A stretch of DNA of 64,000 nucleotides from Blastocystis hominis (Eukaryota; Sar; Bigyra; Opalinata; Blastocystidae). Below, in pieces: positions 46,303-53,345 of the stretch. A program made the position numbers and the translations under genes. Position 1 is the stretch's first letter, and each line of letters opens with the position of its first letter. The stretch spans positions 551,293 through 615,292 of the forward strand of contig NW_013171860.1 in NCBI RefSeq assembly GCF_000151665.1. The letters are read 5' to 3'. Under the pieces are notes generated by a model. It saw only the letters and a program-made list of their open reading frames with translations. It made no database searches and was not told where the DNA came from.

Positions 46303-46542
46303 ATGAACCGCTTTATTCAATGGCTGAAAAGTGCATGGAAATGGATGAGTGGAAGGAAGAACCACAAACTGGTGGTTGTAATGGGACAGCGAAGCTGTCC
46401 CGGGGAGAGCGAAGCTCTCCCCATTGATTCGAAATGCAAGGACAGATGTCATTGCTTGTGCGTGTACAACGAGAAGAACGAGAGTAGTGATGATAGTGGA
46501 AGTGATATATCGATCAGTCCGACAGAGATTAAAGTGAAATGA
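46303..46542 (+). CDS. Small Polinton-like element protein, 79 aa, unknown
   Basis: MNRFIQWLKSAWKWMSGRK, an amphipathic Trp-rich start, is followed by residues encoded by double-hairpin element 4 (GQRSCPGESEALP) and a Cys/Ser/Asp-rich tail. It starts 2 bp from the divergent integrase start in ATAAATGA. The stop lies within TAAAGTGAAATGA. It may be membrane-active; it may also be a minor ORF. Confidence is moderate because of its size. Confidence 0.45.
   Translation: MNRFIQWLKSAWKWMSGRKNHKLVVVMGQRSCPGESEALPIDSKCKDRCHCLCVYNEKNESSDDSGSDISISPTEIKVK
46383..46422. repeat. Double-hairpin element 4, inside the 79-aa ORF
   Basis: GGGACAGCGAAGCTGTCCC followed by GGGGAGAGCGAAGCTCTCCC plus a final C. 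Both tips are GCGAAGC. It is flanked by AT on both sides. The frame of the 79-aa ORF passes through it unbroken. Confidence 0.9.
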
Positions 46543-46590
46543 GGGATGCCTAAATAGATTTAAATAATGTAAACATAAATAGAAATACAA

Positions 46591-46956
46591 ATGAACTGTT
46601 GGATGAATGATGAACGTCTTGATATCACACGTAAATATGTGCATGATATGATTAATTCATTTGTTGAGGACCCAAAAGGTACAAATTATCATAATGAGTA
46701 TAATCCTCCTTATATGATGATAAATTCACCCGATCTTCAACATCTTCTTGTGAAATCATGTAATGATGATAAATACATAGTGAAGTGGGGTGAAGTAGGA
46801 GGACTTGCTGAACTCCGTGCTTTCAATGAGAATATCTATGATATCGAAGGTCATCGTGTGATGACATTAGGTGGTGATATAATTATCATTGATATCGATG
46901 GTGTTGCATTTGATCAACTCGAATGTGTAACGGGTAAACGATTACCGCCAAAGTAA
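46591..46956 (+). CDS. Polinton-like element protein, 121 aa, unknown
   Basis: An intact frame with a mixed-charge sequence (MNCWMNDERLDITRKYVHD) and a strongly beta-type stretch, VMTLGGDIIIIDIDGVAF. No family recognised. It converges on the fibre-like gene; TTTCACTTTG lies between the two stops. Confidence 0.5.
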   Translation: MNCWMNDERLDITRKYVHDMINSFVEDPKGTNYHNEYNPPYMMINSPDLQHLLVKSCNDDKYIVKWGEVGGLAELRAFNENIYDIEGHRVMTLGGDIIIIDIDGVAFDQLECVTGKRLPPK

Positions 46957-46990
46957 AAGACTGGAAGCTATGGTTTCCAAGTCGCCCTTA

Positions 46991-47000
46991 TTTCACTTTG
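46991..47000 (+). promoter_or_regulatory. TTTCACTTTG motif between convergent stops
   Basis: Located between the stops of the 121-aa gene and the fibre-like gene, 5 nt from the latter. It is at a gene end on either strand, so a 3'-end role is as likely as a promoter role. Confidence 0.45.
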
Positions 47001-47004
47001 TCCC

Positions 47005-48297
47005 TTAAAGTTCGACGATGGTTACCTGGAAATGTGAATATGTATGGGATATCGTCGTATCACCACTGCGTGTCACAACGAGCGTTAGTGCGCCATCCTT
47101 TGTCGGTGTAACAATCGATGTGCCAGACACATTCATTGATGGCATTGGGTTGTCAAGTGTTGCCTTCACCAGCGTCGATTGAACCGTAGTGATTACCAAG
47201 GTCGGCGTGTTTGTAAAGCCTACGAATGCCTGTTCGTAGTTACCACAATTAAGACTCAAATCGATCGTGACCAGATACTTGCTGTTCGAAGATAACATGA
47301 TTTCTTCCGTCACGTTCGAGTTGCTCGAACCGAGATACTCGGACACGACACTGTGACCGCTGCCTGGCCAGGTGTACGTGAACGTCTTGGAGAGCTTAGT
47401 AGGTTGTGTCGTAAAGGATACTCCATCGCTTGTCACGTTCAGCAAGTACGATCCTGCTGTGGACGGTAGTGTCAACTTGCTCACACCCGCTCCATCGTTG
47501 ATCACGATACACCGCTCCGTGCTAGTGCAGCCGAGGATGTCCTGGTAGATGGTAGAGGCGTCAAGGACGCTCGTCGTGGGTAGTTCAGTATTCTCTTCGT
47601 TCTTGAAGACGAAGTAGCCAGAAGAGTTATTTATCGCAGGCACGTTCACACCGAATGCACTATTGCCCTTGTAAGCAATGAGACACAGGTTCGTCGACTG
47701 CACACCGAGGCTATCGTGGAATAGAGTTGAGGCGTTCAATGTCTCGAATGTGTACTGAATTCCGAAAGCCCCAGCCTCTACTCCTTTCAGGATGTACGTC
47801 CCGGACTGATCTGGCAGGAACAGATCTTTACGAGTGCTCGTTGTCGAGTTCCAGTTGGCAATGGCGTACTTGTTCGACGTGGTACCGAGACCGATAGCCG
47901 TGTTGATCGTAGTCGCACTGAATAACAAGAACGAAGGATTGTCATCTTCGTCCATGTTCAGCACGTACTTGCCACTACCCGGCAGATCGAGCTCACCGAA
48001 GGTGCTATTGCTGGTAAAGTATGGAATCGTACCTTGAGTGGCAATGGTGATCGCCTGGCTGTTACTGTCTTTGAAGTACGAATTGTCGAGCGTGGTGAAC
48101 TCTTCAGACTCTAGGCTACTCGCATCAACCCAGGTGAAGTCGTTGTTGTAATTGCTGAGCACGAAGGTGCCATTCCCACTTGGTAGTGGGAAGGTCTTGA
48201 ATGCTCCATTATGGTAGTACTGGAGACCATTCGTCATCTCCTTGCGTTTGAACACTCCGTTCTGGAGATATACAAGTTTCTCTGATGAGGTTGACAT
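47005..48297 (-). CDS. Fibre-like repeat protein (430 aa)
   Basis: Four or five spaced copies of an L-LP-G-Y/F-L motif are visible: LPSGNGTFVLSNYNNDFTWV, LPGSGKYVLNMDEDDNPSF, LPDQSGTYILKGVEAGAFGI and LPSTAGSYLLNVTSDGVSF. They lie about 65-105 residues apart, separated by Ser/Thr/Asn-rich beta sequence. The last 120 residues look like a separate beta-rich head (FTYTWPGSGHSVVSEYLG, then FTNTPTLVIT). This layout is typical of trimeric viral fibres. A host-attachment role is inferred from architecture only. It is divergent from the capsid gene. Start context AATAAATG. Confidence 0.6.
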   Translation of the reverse strand: MSTSSEKLVYLQNGVFKRKEMTNGLQYYHNGAFKTFPLPSGNGTFVLSNYNNDFTWVDASSLESEEFTTLDNSYFKDSNSQAITIATQGTIPYFTSNSTFGELDLPGSGKYVLNMDEDDNPSFLLFSATTINTAIGLGTTSNKYAIANWNSTTSTRKDLFLPDQSGTYILKGVEAGAFGIQYTFETLNASTLFHDSLGVQSTNLCLIAYKGNSAFGVNVPAINNSSGYFVFKNEENTELPTTSVLDASTIYQDILGCTSTERCIVINDGAGVSKLTLPSTAGSYLLNVTSDGVSFTTQPTKLSKTFTYTWPGSGHSVVSEYLGSSNSNVTEEIMLSSNSKYLVTIDLSLNCGNYEQAFVGFTNTPTLVITTVQSTLVKATLDNPMPSMNVSGTSIVTPTKDGALTLVVTRSGDTTISHTYSHFQVTIVEL

Positions 48298-48340
48298 TTA
48301 TTATAAGGCGAGAACGTTTTTTCTTTACGTGCTATAGCAA

Positions 48341-48385
48341 GGGGCAGCGAAGCTGCCCCGGGGAGAAAAACTTTGTTTTTCTCCC
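48341..48385. repeat. Double-hairpin element 5, upstream of the capsid gene
   Basis: GGGGCAGCGAAGCTGCCCC (48341-48359), then a second arm with an 11-bp stem GGGAGAAAAAC, loop TTT (48361-48385). It is flanked by TATAGCAA on the left and TATAGTAA on the right. The right copy directly precedes the capsid ATG at 48394. Confidence 0.9.
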
Positions 48386-48393
48386 TATAGTAA

Positions 48394-49683
48394 ATGGCAA
48401 CTACAATTCCTCCTGTGCATAACTACGAATCGCAGATTGTGTTCAGCAATCAGTCCAATAACATCAAGTCAACCGATGTAATCAATTGGACGATCGCTCC
48501 ATCCGGTGATGACGTGTACTTCAATCTCTACAAGTCTCGAATGACTTTCAAGCTCAAGATCACCGGGTTGGCAAATAATGCAGGCAGTTCGTCGAAGGAT
48601 ATCTATGTTCCGGTGAAGAAGAACATGTCGGGCATTGTAAACAACACGAAGGTCACATACACCTATTGGAATGGTGAGAACTTGGCATCCTTGCCTCTGA
48701 GTGCAGACAATGAGAACATCGGTCAGATCCGGTCACTCTTGAATGCGCTCACGGACAACAAGCACAACAATGTGGTGAACGAAGGACTGAAGGAACTGTC
48801 CTACATCTACTACGATGCATTGGACTACGATACTGACGATGAAACCGAGAGAGCTGCGGCCATCCTGGGTCGACCTTATGGTGGGAAGTTGTTCTACAAC
48901 ATGCTCAAGTTCGTACAGCCCAACAATTCGACCACGGCGTACACGACGATCAATGTGAACTTTGCAGACATCTTTGAAGGTTGTTCTCAGGAACGATTCA
49001 TCAATCTCACGCAGATGGATGCTCAGATCTATCCCACGAACGACGATGCATACTTCTACATCGATGCTGGCAAAATCAATACCGCTACAAGTCCGGACGC
49101 TGTTCCATCAGCCACGGCTTTCACCGGTGTATACTTCGATACATGCACGCTTTGGTATCACAGTTACAAGACGAGTGATGATTCGACCTTCGATCCTGAG
49201 GACACTCAGTTGGTGAAGAATCAGATCATGACCAAGACGTTCCGTATTCCAAGTGGGCAGGGATTCATCGATGATCGTGTGCTGGTCAACTTCCCCGTCA
49301 AGATGATGTTCATGATGTTCACGGACGACAATGGCGATTTCTCGACTCTCAAGGACATTCGATTCAAACGTATCTCATTGAACATCGCTGGTGAACAGAA
49401 GCGTATCATCAATGTGGACAACACGAACACACCTGATGGAATTGATCACACGTTCTTCGAATGGATGGACTATCTTTGCAATAGTCGTTCCGACGAGTAC
49501 GACACGCTGTTGACGTACAAGACGTGGTTGAATCAGTTCCGCATCTTTGCCTTCCCGTTAGCCGAGTGGTTCCCGATGCGAGCATCGAATCAGATCCAGT
49601 TCGAAATCGAGTTGGAAGAGGATGTTGCAGCGACGACCCAGATGCACCTCATCATGATCCGTGCCAACACGGTGGGAGCGTAA
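48394..49683 (+). CDS. Probable double jelly-roll major capsid protein (429 aa)
   Basis: Position (next to the ATPase), size and late-protein sequence features suit the Polinton major capsid protein. Beta-rich blocks alternate with polar loops: DVYFNLYKSRMTFKLKITGL, TTINVNFADIFEGC, RVLVNFPVKMMFMMF and IRFKRISLNIAGEQKRI. The C-terminal FRIFAFPLAEWFP, then SNQIQFEIELEE, resembles the last strands of capsid jelly-rolls of this virus group. I cannot exclude that it is the penton protein instead. Start context TAGTAAATGG. No double hairpin lies inside the gene. Confidence 0.65.
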   Translation: MATTIPPVHNYESQIVFSNQSNNIKSTDVINWTIAPSGDDVYFNLYKSRMTFKLKITGLANNAGSSSKDIYVPVKKNMSGIVNNTKVTYTYWNGENLASLPLSADNENIGQIRSLLNALTDNKHNNVVNEGLKELSYIYYDALDYDTDDETERAAAILGRPYGGKLFYNMLKFVQPNNSTTAYTTINVNFADIFEGCSQERFINLTQMDAQIYPTNDDAYFYIDAGKINTATSPDAVPSATAFTGVYFDTCTLWYHSYKTSDDSTFDPEDTQLVKNQIMTKTFRIPSGQGFIDDRVLVNFPVKMMFMMFTDDNGDFSTLKDIRFKRISLNIAGEQKRIINVDNTNTPDGIDHTFFEWMDYLCNSRSDEYDTLLTYKTWLNQFRIFAFPLAEWFPMRASNQIQFEIELEEDVAATTQMHLIMIRANTVGA

Positions 49684-49750
49684 GGGGAGCCGCAGGTTTG
49701 TATGGTAACTAATATCACTTAAAGATTTCAATAAATTAATATAAATAGAT

Positions 49751-50284
49751 ATGAGCAACAAGATTCAGGTTTTCGATCTTTCCAATGCTTCCAATGTGTC
49801 TCTCACTTCGAATGGATTCAAGAAAGAAGGCGAATCGGCGAAGTATGTGTGCAAGATCACCGATGCTACCATTGTTTTCGTGGGTGACAACTCGAAGTTC
49901 GAAACAGACAAGAAGAAACTGTTCAACACTTTCTCCATCACACTGCCCAAGGAGCAATCGGAAGAGTTCAAAAGAATCCTCGATGAGACGAAGAGAGAGA
50001 ATCACCCATACAGCGAATACGATGGCGAGATCCAGTTCAAAGTGAAATTGAGTCCGAACACGAAGATCGTGAATAACGACAAGAAACCCATTAAGATTGA
50101 CCTGCGAAATGTGCCCTGTGCCGATCTTCGCGAATACAAGGACGCAACGATCGATATCGTAGTAACTGGTACGAGCAATGAATTTGAGGGCAAAAATGGT
50201 GATATGTTTTCGTACATATCACTCACGGCAACTCAAATCAAGATCAAGAGTATGAATAGTGTCTTCGATTGCGATTTCTTGTAA
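49751..50284 (+). CDS. Polinton-like element protein, 177 aa, unknown
   Basis: MSNKIQVFDLSNASNVSLTS starts a soluble protein rich in Lys and Asp with several beta-type segments (GEIQFKVKLSP, DATIDIVVTG). It lies between capsid and ATPase genes on the same strand. Size and composition would suit a single-stranded-DNA-binding or minor virion protein, but nothing is diagnostic. It is the one gene nearby without the TAAATG start context (GATATGAG). Confidence 0.55.
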   Translation: MSNKIQVFDLSNASNVSLTSNGFKKEGESAKYVCKITDATIVFVGDNSKFETDKKKLFNTFSITLPKEQSEEFKRILDETKRENHPYSEYDGEIQFKVKLSPNTKIVNNDKKPIKIDLRNVPCADLREYKDATIDIVVTGTSNEFEGKNGDMFSYISLTATQIKIKSMNSVFDCDFL

Positions 50285-50308
50285 GAGGTATGTGTGATAG
50301 ATTCCTTT

Positions 50309-50318
50309 TTTCACTTTG
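50309..50318 (+). promoter_or_regulatory. TTTCACTTTG motif upstream of the ATPase gene
   Basis: It is in the 65-bp gap between the 177-aa gene and the ATPase gene, on the coding strand, 32 nt before the ATPase ATG. A second, similar word (CAAAGTAAATGG) overlaps the start itself. Confidence 0.45.
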
Positions 50319-50349
50319 GGCGTCGCGGATGTCGTCATATCCAAAGTAA

Positions 50350-51732
50350 ATGGAAGATAGTCCGTACATTCCCAACATTGATACAACATTGCTCGCTATC
50401 AAGAACCGAATAAGACGATTTAATCATCGATGTCCGTACAACAACAAACGATTGACGAGAAGAACAGAAAATACGCTCAATCAAGCCGAAGTAATGCAGG
50501 ATACCATCAAACAACGGATGGAGAATGAAACCGATGAAGAGAAGAGCAAGCAATATGCCAAAATACTGCGAGAACTAGCCGACTACATCCAACCAGAACA
50601 AACCATTGACGAGCAGTTGCAGGACCTTCGACAGAACAAGGAGAGCATGGGCATTATGAAGTTTGACTGGGAACTCGATTGTCAGGACACATTCCTCAAT
50701 CAATTCACACTCATCATTGCTCCTAGCAAGTCGGGTAAGTCGTTCCTCATCAACCAGTTGTGCTACGAGATACCGCACTCGTTTGACAAGATCTGCTTCT
50801 TCATGGGAAAGGTGAGCTATGAAAACAAGTGTCCACAAGTGCTCAAACATGTCGCCAACAAAGCAGGCATCAAGACGCAATGGATCAACACGGATAGCGA
50901 AGTACGTCCTGAATTCACGGATAGCGAGGACGTCGCGTACAAACAATTGAATGACGATGGATCAAGTGTGGCGATCTACAACGACACCACATATCCATCC
51001 ATCTACATCTTCGACGACTTGTACACGAAGCCGAACGATCACTGGGTGGTGAACTTCATGGACACCATGGCTTGCATGAGTCGACATCGAAAGACCAGTT
51101 GCTTCATTGCCTTCCAAGGATTCTCTCGATTGAGCAACAAGATCCTGGATAATGCCACTCGAATCTTCTTGTACTATGACATCCTTGGACGTGAGGATCT
51201 ATGGCGCAAAATGAAGATACCACCACCGTCCAATTTGAGCGAGGTACTTCGTGATATCCAGATGGGCATGCACACACGATGGTACTACTTGGATGACGAT
51301 TCGCTGGTCGAGTACGTCCCATACGAACTGAGTAGCAAACAACAAGCAATCAACAAGATGCGATCGAAGTTACCGAAGGCATTGAGTGATGAACGAAAAC
51401 GCAAAGAAGTGGAAGAGAAGCAACGACAAGTGCAGCAACTCGAAGAGGAACTTGGACGCACGAAGCAGACCACGCAAACCAAAGTGAATAAGGCACGCAC
51501 TTACAATCTCTTGGACATCAAAGAGGCCGTTGAAATCAAACCACAGGACTACAGCAAAGCCATCAATACCAAGGAATTCCAGTTCGTACAAAAGCCGAGA
51601 GATGGCGTGGCAAACTATGAGGGGCAACGAAGTTGCCCCGGGGGAGGCAAAGCCTTTCCCCACTACACAAGCGACACTTCTACCAAGCAGAAGAAAGGCA
51701 AAGGACTACGATCCAAGTACGACTTGGCATAA
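50350..51732 (+). CDS. Genome-packaging ATPase (FtsK/HerA, A32-like), 460 aa
   Basis: Walker A is IIAPSKSGKSFLINQLC. Walker B is SIYIFDDLYTKP. A downstream CFIAFQGFSRLSNKILDNATR fits the sensor region of A32-type packaging ATPases, which drive DNA into the capsid. An N-terminal extension of about 120 residues (LTRRTENTLNQAEVMQDTIK) and a long coiled, basic C-terminal extension surround the core, so it is longer than most. Residues about 424-437 (GQRSCPGGGKAFP) come from double-hairpin element 6. Start context AAAGTAAATGG. Confidence 0.9.
   Translation: MEDSPYIPNIDTTLLAIKNRIRRFNHRCPYNNKRLTRRTENTLNQAEVMQDTIKQRMENETDEEKSKQYAKILRELADYIQPEQTIDEQLQDLRQNKESMGIMKFDWELDCQDTFLNQFTLIIAPSKSGKSFLINQLCYEIPHSFDKICFFMGKVSYENKCPQVLKHVANKAGIKTQWINTDSEVRPEFTDSEDVAYKQLNDDGSSVAIYNDTTYPSIYIFDDLYTKPNDHWVVNFMDTMACMSRHRKTSCFIAFQGFSRLSNKILDNATRIFLYYDILGREDLWRKMKIPPPSNLSEVLRDIQMGMHTRWYYLDDDSLVEYVPYELSSKQQAINKMRSKLPKALSDERKRKEVEEKQRQVQQLEEELGRTKQTTQTKVNKARTYNLLDIKEAVEIKPQDYSKAINTKEFQFVQKPRDGVANYEGQRSCPGGGKAFPHYTSDTSTKQKKGKGLRSKYDLA
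51621..51661. repeat. Double-hairpin element 6, inside the ATPase gene
   Basis: GGGGCAACGAAGTTGCCCC then an imperfect second arm GGGGGAGGCAAAGCC...CCCC. It is flanked by ACTATGA on the left and ACTACAC on the right. It is read in frame near the C-terminus, outside the ATPase core. Confidence 0.88.
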
Positions 51733-51742
51733 CCGTGATGTC

Positions 51743-51752
51743 CAAAGTGAAA
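51743..51752 (-). promoter_or_regulatory. TTTCACTTTG motif between convergent genes
   Basis: It lies 10 nt after the ATPase stop and before the end of the minus-strand 59-aa ORF. On the minus strand it reads TTTTCACTTTGG. Confidence 0.4.
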
Positions 51753-51793
51753 ATAGGAACGATCATGTTTACTTTGGAGGTAACAATTGCTCT

Positions 51794-51973
51794 CTATGAT
51801 TCCAATATAGTCGAACGATGATCCTTGTCCAATTCAGGTCGCCAACCAAGTTCTTTGCGTATCTGCTTTATCTGATCTTCAATCGATTTCTTGATTTCTT
51901 CTTGTTTGTCATTCCAAACAGAGAGTGGAATCGAGAAACTGTGAATATCATTTTTTGATTCCGTTGTATTCAT
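51794..51973 (-). CDS. Small ORF after the KilA-N gene, about 59 aa
   Basis: The start MNTTESKNDIHSFSIPLSVW at 51973 overlaps the end of the KilA-N gene by 26 bp. A Lys/Glu-rich helix (EEIKKSIEDQIKQIRKELGW) follows. It could be a small partner protein or just an open stretch. No family recognised. Confidence 0.35.
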   Translation of the reverse strand: MNTTESKNDIHSFSIPLSVWNDKQEEIKKSIEDQIKQIRKELGWRPELDKDHRSTILES

Positions 51974-52667
51974 TGCATATGTTTTTAATATAATCATAGA
52001 TTTTTCTTCGAAACGTGCTGCCGCTCGGTATATATTCAGTTCGGTATATAATTGCAAGGTTATCTCTTTTCAATTCATTCATTAACTGCCTCATATCATT
52101 CATATTTCGATATTTCGAATAAATCGTTATTTTCTCCTCATCGATTCCGATGGCAGTGAGATGTATCCATTGTTCTTTCTTTTCATCCGGAACAAATCTA
52201 TTCTTGAGTTCCTTGACTTCCTGCTTCAGCTCTTCGTTTGCCTTTCGAAGGTAGTCATTGTCCTCCTGTCGAAGACGTGTTAGGAATCTATACACATCGC
52301 AGGCAAATGCAGGATCGGCCCACATAAGGCAAGCATGGAGCAGCTCCTCGCAAATGATGTAACCCTTGTTTGTACCGACAGACGATGATGTCGTGATGTA
52401 TTGAATCACATCGCAAATATCAAACTTGTCGTTTTGACCCTCTTGACCACCTTCAGACCGTACGGGAGAATTCTCACGTACGCTTTTTGCCATGTGTTCG
52501 ATCAGTTCTTGGGTTTGTTGGTTTCGTAAGTAATCAGTAAATCGCTTGTTTGTTCCGTGCTTCTCGTTGTACTGCCGCAAGAGATCAGAGACAAGGTACA
52601 TTCGAATACCATTATCAAGACACATGCGGATCTTGTAATCGTAGAAGTCAATCTCTTCGAATTTCAT
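51948..52667 (-). CDS. KilA-N domain protein (239 aa)
   Basis: The N-terminal half has the KilA-N pattern: YLVSDLLRQYNEKHGTNKRF, LRNQQTQELIEHMAK, GYIICEELLHACLMWADPAF and CDVYRFL. KilA-N is a DNA-binding domain common in large DNA viruses and phages. A coiled coil follows (YLRKANEELKQEVKELKNRF). The C-terminal domain (IHLTAIGIDEEKITIYSKYR, then GSTFRRKIYDYIK) resembles the tails that accompany viral KilA-N proteins. It may regulate transcription of the element. Start context ATATAAATGA. Confidence 0.82.
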   Translation of the reverse strand: MKFEEIDFYDYKIRMCLDNGIRMYLVSDLLRQYNEKHGTNKRFTDYLRNQQTQELIEHMAKSVRENSPVRSEGGQEGQNDKFDICDVIQYITTSSSVGTNKGYIICEELLHACLMWADPAFACDVYRFLTRLRQEDNDYLRKANEELKQEVKELKNRFVPDEKKEQWIHLTAIGIDEEKITIYSKYRNMNDMRQLMNELKRDNLAIIYRTEYIPSGSTFRRKIYDYIKNICNEYNGIKK

Positions 52668-52713
52668 TTATATTTATGTATTGAATTCATTAAGTAGTCA
52701 TCTCCTCACAGAA

Positions 52714-52751
52714 GGGGACACGTAGTGCCCCCGGGGAGTCGAAGACTCCCC
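52714..52751. repeat. Double-hairpin element 7, abutting the protease stop codon
   Basis: GGGGACACGTAGTGCCCCC followed by GGGGAGTCGAAGACTCCCC. The minus-strand protease stop (52752-52754) touches it. Direct repeats TCACA flank it on both sides (52706-52710 and 52752-52756). Confidence 0.88.
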
Positions 52752-53345
52752 TCACACCCTCTGGATAGCCGGGTCAACAGCATCGTGCGTGTACAAGTGA
52801 AGGAGTGCCAGGTAGCCACAGTTGTTGGCAAAGATCGACTGGTATTTCACTTTGTTCACACGGAATACACGGTTCGTACCTGTCAACGGGAAGTCATTCA
52901 TCTCGCCAAAGCTGTCCTGGTAGTTCAGTGTGCCATCGTCTTCACGGAAGCAAGAAACGAAGTGGCCGAGCTTACCACCGTCTTCAAAGGGTATCCAGAT
53001 GATGCAATTCGCCGGTTCTTTGTACTTCTTTGCCAAGGACTTGTACTTGTCCAATTCCATCACATCGAAGTCGGGTATCTCGAGTTGCTTGGCCAGATTT
53101 CGAACTTCAACGAAAGTCATTGGTTCAGCATCCACATTCATGTAGCCGTGGGTGTAGAGCCTACCTAATACACTCTCCTTCGGATCACTGACTCGTGCAT
53201 CTTGTTCTCGTTCTGTGGAAGGGCTGTGAGGATGCGATTTTTTTTTTCGTCTGGACTTCAATTGCTTGCGTCTCGTTATCCAGGTCAGAAATATCGTAGC
53301 CGGCACCAGCTTTGCTTTCCTTGCCCTGAATCTGGTTTGCCACAT
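52752..53345 (-). CDS. Adenain/Ulp1-like maturation cysteine protease
   Basis: The catalytic triad pattern is visible in the last 90 residues: KLGHFVSCF (His), LNYQDSFGE (Asp region) and VKYQSIFANNCGYLALLHL (oxyanion Gln and catalytic Cys). This is the layout of the adenovirus-type protease found in Polintons, which cuts virion proteins during maturation. The frame is open to 53345 but overlaps the preceding gene there. Family-like sequence begins near MNVDAEPMTFVEVRNLAKQL, so the true start is uncertain. Confidence 0.8.
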   Translation of the reverse strand: MWQTRFRARKAKLVPATIFLTWITRRKQLKSRRKKKSHPHSPSTEREQDARVSDPKESVLGRLYTHGYMNVDAEPMTFVEVRNLAKQLEIPDFDVMELDKYKSLAKKYKEPANCIIWIPFEDGGKLGHFVSCFREDDGTLNYQDSFGEMNDFPLTGTNRVFRVNKVKYQSIFANNCGYLALLHLYTHDAVDPAIQRV

